In this document: one piece after another, positions 6,593 to 7,815 of the stretch
How positions within the stretch are numbered: the stretch's first letter is position 1
Layout of the letters: each line of letters opens with the position of its first letter
Assembly (NCBI GenBank): GCA_014729205.1
Contig: WJKG01000134.1
Span: 1-7,815, forward strand
Direction: 5' to 3'
DNA from: a candidate division GN15 bacterium
GTDB lineage: Bacteria; Zixibacteria; MSB-5A5; GN15; FEB-12
Length of the DNA stretch: 7,815 nt
The notes under the pieces: model-generated
The model's input: the letters and a program-made list of their open reading frames with translations, nothing else
Database searches by the model: none
Told to the model about the DNA's origin: nothing
Program-made: the position numbers and the translations under genes

Positions 6593-7815
6593 GTGAGGAA
6601 GTTGGTAGTGTGTTTGAGCTGCACGTTGCTGCTGCTCGCAGCCTCATCGGTGTCCGTTCTTGCCCAAACATCGGTCAAAGTATCCGACAACCCCGACGGG
6701 GTGAAGATGCTCGACCAGGACCAACAGGGAATAACCCTGAAGGTTGATGTTGGCCAGGTGGACTTCGTCGATGTGGCTACCAAGGAAGGCATCTTTGTAA
6801 TGCCCGTCGTAAAGGGCTTCACCCGTTCCCACAACATCGGCGAGCCTAATCTGCCTATAGCCAGTCGACTGTTGTCGATCCCCTACAAGTGCGATCTTCG
6901 AGTTGATGTTGTCGACTACGAGGTCCAGGAGATTGACCTCTCGGCTCATGGTATAGACAAGCTGTTGTTGCCTACTCAGCCGTCGGTCTCCAAGTCCGAT
7001 GACCCCGCTTCGATTCCGTTTGAGCTGAATCAGGCGGTCTATTCGCAGTCCGGCTTCTATAGCCAGGAACTGGCTGAGGCGGAGGTACTGGGCGTGATGC
7101 GCTCATTGAATATTGGTCGTGTTATCGTATCCCCGATGCAGTATAATCCAGTTGAGAACGTGCTCCGGGTATACACGAACATTACGGTGAGTGTGGACTA
7201 CGTCGGTGCCGACTGGTACCTTACGGACCAGAAGCACAGCGCTTACTACTCACCGTTCTATGAGCCCCTGTACAACAAGATCATCAACTACTCCCCCATG
7301 ACAGGTGAGAAGGATGATCTGGTACAGTACCCTATCAAGTACGTGATTGTTTCCGATCGGATGTTCGAGTCACAACTGCAGCCCTTCATCCAGTGGAAGA
7401 TCGAGAAGGGCTTCCAGGTCGTCGAGGCCTATACCGATGTAATTGGTACCTCGAATACGGCCATCAAGAGCTATTTGCAGGACATGTACGACAACGCAAC
7501 TCCGGAAGATCCGGCCCCGTCGTTTGTCCTGCTGGTTGGTGATGATCAGCAGATCCAGGCTTTCTCCGGATCCGCCGGGTCACATATCACTGATAAAGAG
7601 TTTGTGGAATACACTGGCGATCTCTTTCCCGAAGTATATATTGGCCGCTTCTCCGCCCAGAGCACCAGTCTTTTGCAGCCGCAGATAGACAAGACGCTCG
7701 AGTACGAGCAATACACCATGGCCGATCCGACATATCTGGAAGAAGTCACTCTTATTGCCGGTGTCGACGGTACCTGGGCCGAAACACACGGTAACGGCCA
7801 GATCAACTACGGCAC
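6593..7815 (+). CDS. Gingipain-like C25 cysteine peptidase (3' end outside window)
   Basis: This is a predicted secreted cysteine endopeptidase precursor. The start is GTG; 407 complete codons are visible and no stop is reached. Residues 1-24 form a signal peptide (Arg2/Lys3, core 'LVVCLSCTLLLLAA', likely cut after 'VLA'). Residues 25 to about 240 resemble the C25 propeptide, with the typical 'GEPNLPIASRLLSIP' stretch. The peptidase domain starts near residue 245 with 'YPIKYVIVSD' (246-255) and 'QPFIQWKIEKGFQV', followed by 'FVLLVGDDQQ' (311-320) and 'GDLFPEVYIGRFSA' (342-355). The last closely parallels the Arg-gingipain segment around 'NEVFIGRFS' and the 'QIDxTxxYE' that follows it. The catalytic His ('GHGS'-type) and Cys of gingipains should lie downstream of the window, so activity cannot be judged. 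A C-terminal sorting or dockerin-like domain is plausible but unseen. It is transcribed from the AT-rich region, separately from the acetyltransferase. Confidence 0.9.
   Translation, partial: MRKLVVCLSCTLLLLAASSVSVLAQTSVKVSDNPDGVKMLDQDQQGITLKVDVGQVDFVDVATKEGIFVMPVVKGFTRSHNIGEPNLPIASRLLSIPYKCDLRVDVVDYEVQEIDLSAHGIDKLLLPTQPSVSKSDDPASIPFELNQAVYSQSGFYSQELAEAEVLGVMRSLNIGRVIVSPMQYNPVENVLRVYTNITVSVDYVGADWYLTDQKHSAYYSPFYEPLYNKIINYSPMTGEKDDLVQYPIKYVIVSDRMFESQLQPFIQWKIEKGFQVVEAYTDVIGTSNTAIKSYLQDMYDNATPEDPAPSFVLLVGDDQQIQAFSGSAGSHITDKEFVEYTGDLFPEVYIGRFSAQSTSLLQPQIDKTLEYEQYTMADPTYLEEVTLIAGVDGTWAETHGNGQINYG

Noticed and set aside
6399..6596. 65-residue + strand frame with a hydrophobic beginning
   Set aside because: It lies in the AT-rich promoter region, lacks a ribosome binding site, has no family features, and overlaps the well-supported peptidase start.

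Overview
The window suggests a moderately GC-rich bacterium of the FCB / candidate-phylum type, most likely Zixibacteria-like. This is inferred from the style of its exported proteins: thrombospondin type 3 calcium repeats, a C-terminal dockerin-like domain with the 'DLTYLVGYLF' signature, and a gingipain-type (C25) peptidase. No rRNA or marker gene is present, so the placement is tentative. No tRNA, rRNA, CRISPR array, insertion sequence or prophage gene was seen.

Left part (1-4278, + strand): a two-component pair. The first gene is a large, apparently soluble sensor histidine kinase with several PAS domains and a GAF domain; its 5' end lies outside the window. It is followed after 33 nt by an NtrC-type response regulator with receiver, sigma-54-activating AAA+ and Fis-type HTH domains. 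The two are very probably co-transcribed partners: signals read by the PAS/GAF array would pass by phosphotransfer to the regulator, which would open sigma-54 promoters. No convincing -24/-12 sigma-54 promoter is visible in the intergenic sequences here, so the targets are probably elsewhere.

Middle part (4397-5830, + strand): a secreted protein with a signal peptide, a cysteine-containing beta-rich N-terminal region of unknown function, seven TSP3-type repeats and a dockerin-like pair of calcium loops. A hairpin at 5851-5879 separates it from the convergent GNAT acetyltransferase gene (5904-6323, - strand).

Right part (6324-7815): an AT-rich, 269-nt divergent intergenic region, then the 5' portion of a secreted gingipain-like C25 cysteine peptidase that starts at a GTG behind a strong ribosome binding site. 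It runs off the window before the catalytic His and Cys.

I see ordinary though nicely built genes rather than a clear undescribed system. The items most worth a second look are an ungapped 252-residue internal duplication in the kinase, the variant second calcium loop in the dockerin-like domain, and the arrangement at the start of the peptidase gene.
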